Positions 13,208 through 14,018 of a DNA stretch of 14,018 nt are shown here, one piece after another. Position numbers and translations under genes: made by a program. The notes below the pieces were generated by a model. The model saw only the letters and a list, made by a program, of their open reading frames with translations, did no database searches and was not told the origin of the DNA. The stretch is from Candidatus Magasanikiibacteriota bacterium (GTDB lineage: Bacteria > Patescibacteriota > Patescibacteriia > Magasanikbacterales > 2-02-FULL-50-9b), in contig JAPLWO010000046.1 of the NCBI GenBank assembly GCA_026396555.1, positions 1 through 14,018 on the forward strand, given 5' to 3'. Position 1 is the stretch's first letter. Every line of letters begins with the position of its first letter.

Positions 13208-13261
13208 TCACGCAGGTCTCTTCAGCGATGAGGCCATTCTTTTTCCAACGGGAGGTTGTGC

Positions 13262-14018
13262 ATGTGGCATAAGATCATGAGTTTCGTTGCGCTTGCAACG
13301 CTGACCGGGTGTTTGGAGGAGCAAAAGTCGGATAGCGCGCTTCAGGCAATGCTGTCTGGGCAGATTGATACAGACGTTGTGTTTGTTGATGTCGAGGAGA
13401 CTGATGCGACTGACATTTCAGATTCGAGAGATGCTGATACAGCGGCTGATGTAGACGTTGCAGAAGACATGATTGACATGTCAGATACAACTGATATCGC
13501 GGACGAAAGCGGACAAACTGACACTGTAGATGATCAAGACAGCAGTGTGGATATTGTTGTTGGCACTGATGCGGCAACTGTCGAAATTAGTGTCAGCGAT
13601 GAGGTCGCGATTGATGAAGTGGCCGATGCTTCGACAGATGTTGCAATCGCGCCAGACGAAGTTGGTGTTGAATTGAACGATGCTGATGCAGCGACCGATG
13701 TGGCGGACGAAATTGGACAAACCGACATTGTAGACGAATCAGATATTGTGGATGTTGTTGTGGGCACTGATGCGGCAGTTGATGCTTCGACGGATGTTGC
13801 AATCGTGCCAGACGAAATTGGCGTTGACTCGAACAACGTCGATGACGCTGTCGATACTGATGTTGCTGTTGACGCCGCCGTTGTTGAGCCCGACGTGGTC
13901 AGTGATGGCGTGCTGGATTCGACGGACGCAGAAGTCGACATTATTGACATAGTCGACGAGACGGAGATGGATGCGGATGGCGGCCCAGATTCGGCGCCTG
14001 ATACTTTCGTTGATCCGT
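13262..14018 (+). CDS. Aspartate-rich repetitive lipoprotein, N-terminal part (3' truncated)
   Basis: The frame runs from ATG 13262 to the window end without a stop (252 codons). It has the clearest Shine-Dalgarno of the window, GGGAGGT at 13250-13256, six bases before the ATG. The first residues, MWHKIMSFVALATLTGCLEEQ, are a lipoprotein signal peptide with lipobox LTGC (Cys17). After cleavage the protein would be lipid-anchored on the outer face. The rest is dominated by Asp, Val, Ala, Thr, Ile and Glu, with Asp at roughly every third or fourth residue, and essentially no Lys or Arg after about residue 50. The predicted charge is therefore extremely negative. No catalytic domain is visible. 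A segment is duplicated (residues 80-147 and from 148 on). Such stretches often act as calcium-binding or extended surface linkers, so a folded domain may follow beyond the window; this is inference. Confidence 0.85.
   Translation, partial: MWHKIMSFVALATLTGCLEEQKSDSALQAMLSGQIDTDVVFVDVEETDATDISDSRDADTAADVDVAEDMIDMSDTTDIADESGQTDTVDDQDSSVDIVVGTDAATVEISVSDEVAIDEVADASTDVAIAPDEVGVELNDADAATDVADEIGQTDIVDESDIVDVVVGTDAAVDASTDVAIVPDEIGVDSNNVDDAVDTDVAVDAAVVEPDVVSDGVLDSTDAEVDIIDIVDETEMDADGGPDSAPDTFVDP
13499..13851 (+). repeat. Imperfect tandem duplication inside the Asp-rich lipoprotein gene
   Basis: Two in-frame units start with GCGGACGAA at 13499 and 13703. The protein copies are ADESGQTDTVDDQD... and ADEIGQTDIVDESD..., both reaching VVGTDAA. 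The second copy lacks about 15 residues before DASTDVAI.PDE. The 36-bp segments 13625-13660 and 13781-13816 differ at only two bases, indicating a fairly recent duplication. Confidence 0.8.

Noticed and set aside
13499..13851. CRISPR-like or minisatellite array
   Set aside because: Only two units occur, they are in frame within a coding sequence, and they differ in length; there are no regular spacers.
13534..13950. 138-residue Ser/Thr-rich reverse open frame and similar reverse frames at 13275-13577
   Set aside because: These are antisense shadows of the Asp-rich repeats: GAT/GAC codons give ATC/GTC on the other strand. They have no promoter or ribosome site.

Overview
The window looks like a chromosomal piece of a Candidate Phyla Radiation (Patescibacteria, Parcubacteria-like) bacterium. 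The evidence is indirect. There is a 1239-residue secreted surface protein whose N-terminal repeats I recognise from that group, an ECF sigma factor paired with a DUF5667-type membrane protein, crisp TTGACA / GCTATAAT promoters with very short or absent leaders, and almost no Shine-Dalgarno sequences. TAA, TAG and TGA all end apparently intact genes, so the genetic code looks standard. No 16S rRNA or other phylogenetic marker is present, so the taxonomic call is tentative.

Layout. (1) 1-459 is the 3' end of a GC-rich, C/G-ending-codon gene for an unrecognised, probably exported protein, followed by a strong terminator. (2) 606-5547 is a forward surface-glycan block: an O-antigen ligase/polymerase-like membrane protein, two overlapping GT4 glycosyltransferases, and a DUF1972-type GT4 enzyme with its own promoter. 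(3) 5537-7580 is a reverse block. A small excisionase-like HTH protein is followed by a secreted GHL15-like glycoside hydrolase with C-terminal FG-GAP-type calcium loops. That hydrolase is cut in two by a single in-frame TAG. The forward and reverse blocks collide tail to tail in an 11-bp overlap. (4) 7581-7766 is a divergent promoter region. (5) 7767-13109 encodes an ECF sigma factor, a membrane DUF5667-type (putative anti-sigma) protein and the giant surface protein. (6) 13262-14018 is the start of an extremely Asp-rich repetitive lipoprotein, open at the window end.

How it fits together: nearly everything concerns the cell surface. The glycosyltransferases and the ligase-like protein would build and polymerise or attach a surface glycan. 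The hydrolase would act on an extracellular polysaccharide. The sigma/anti-sigma pair probably controls the surface-layer-like protein. The main new observation is a matching pair of ECF-type promoter candidates (G[T/C]AAC, 15-16 bp, CGTC[A/T]TATT), one directly before the sigma gene and one before the surface protein gene. This suggests an autoregulated envelope-stress or surface-homeostasis circuit. No tRNA, rRNA, CRISPR array or insertion sequence was seen, and there is no gene-free stretch longer than about 200 bp.
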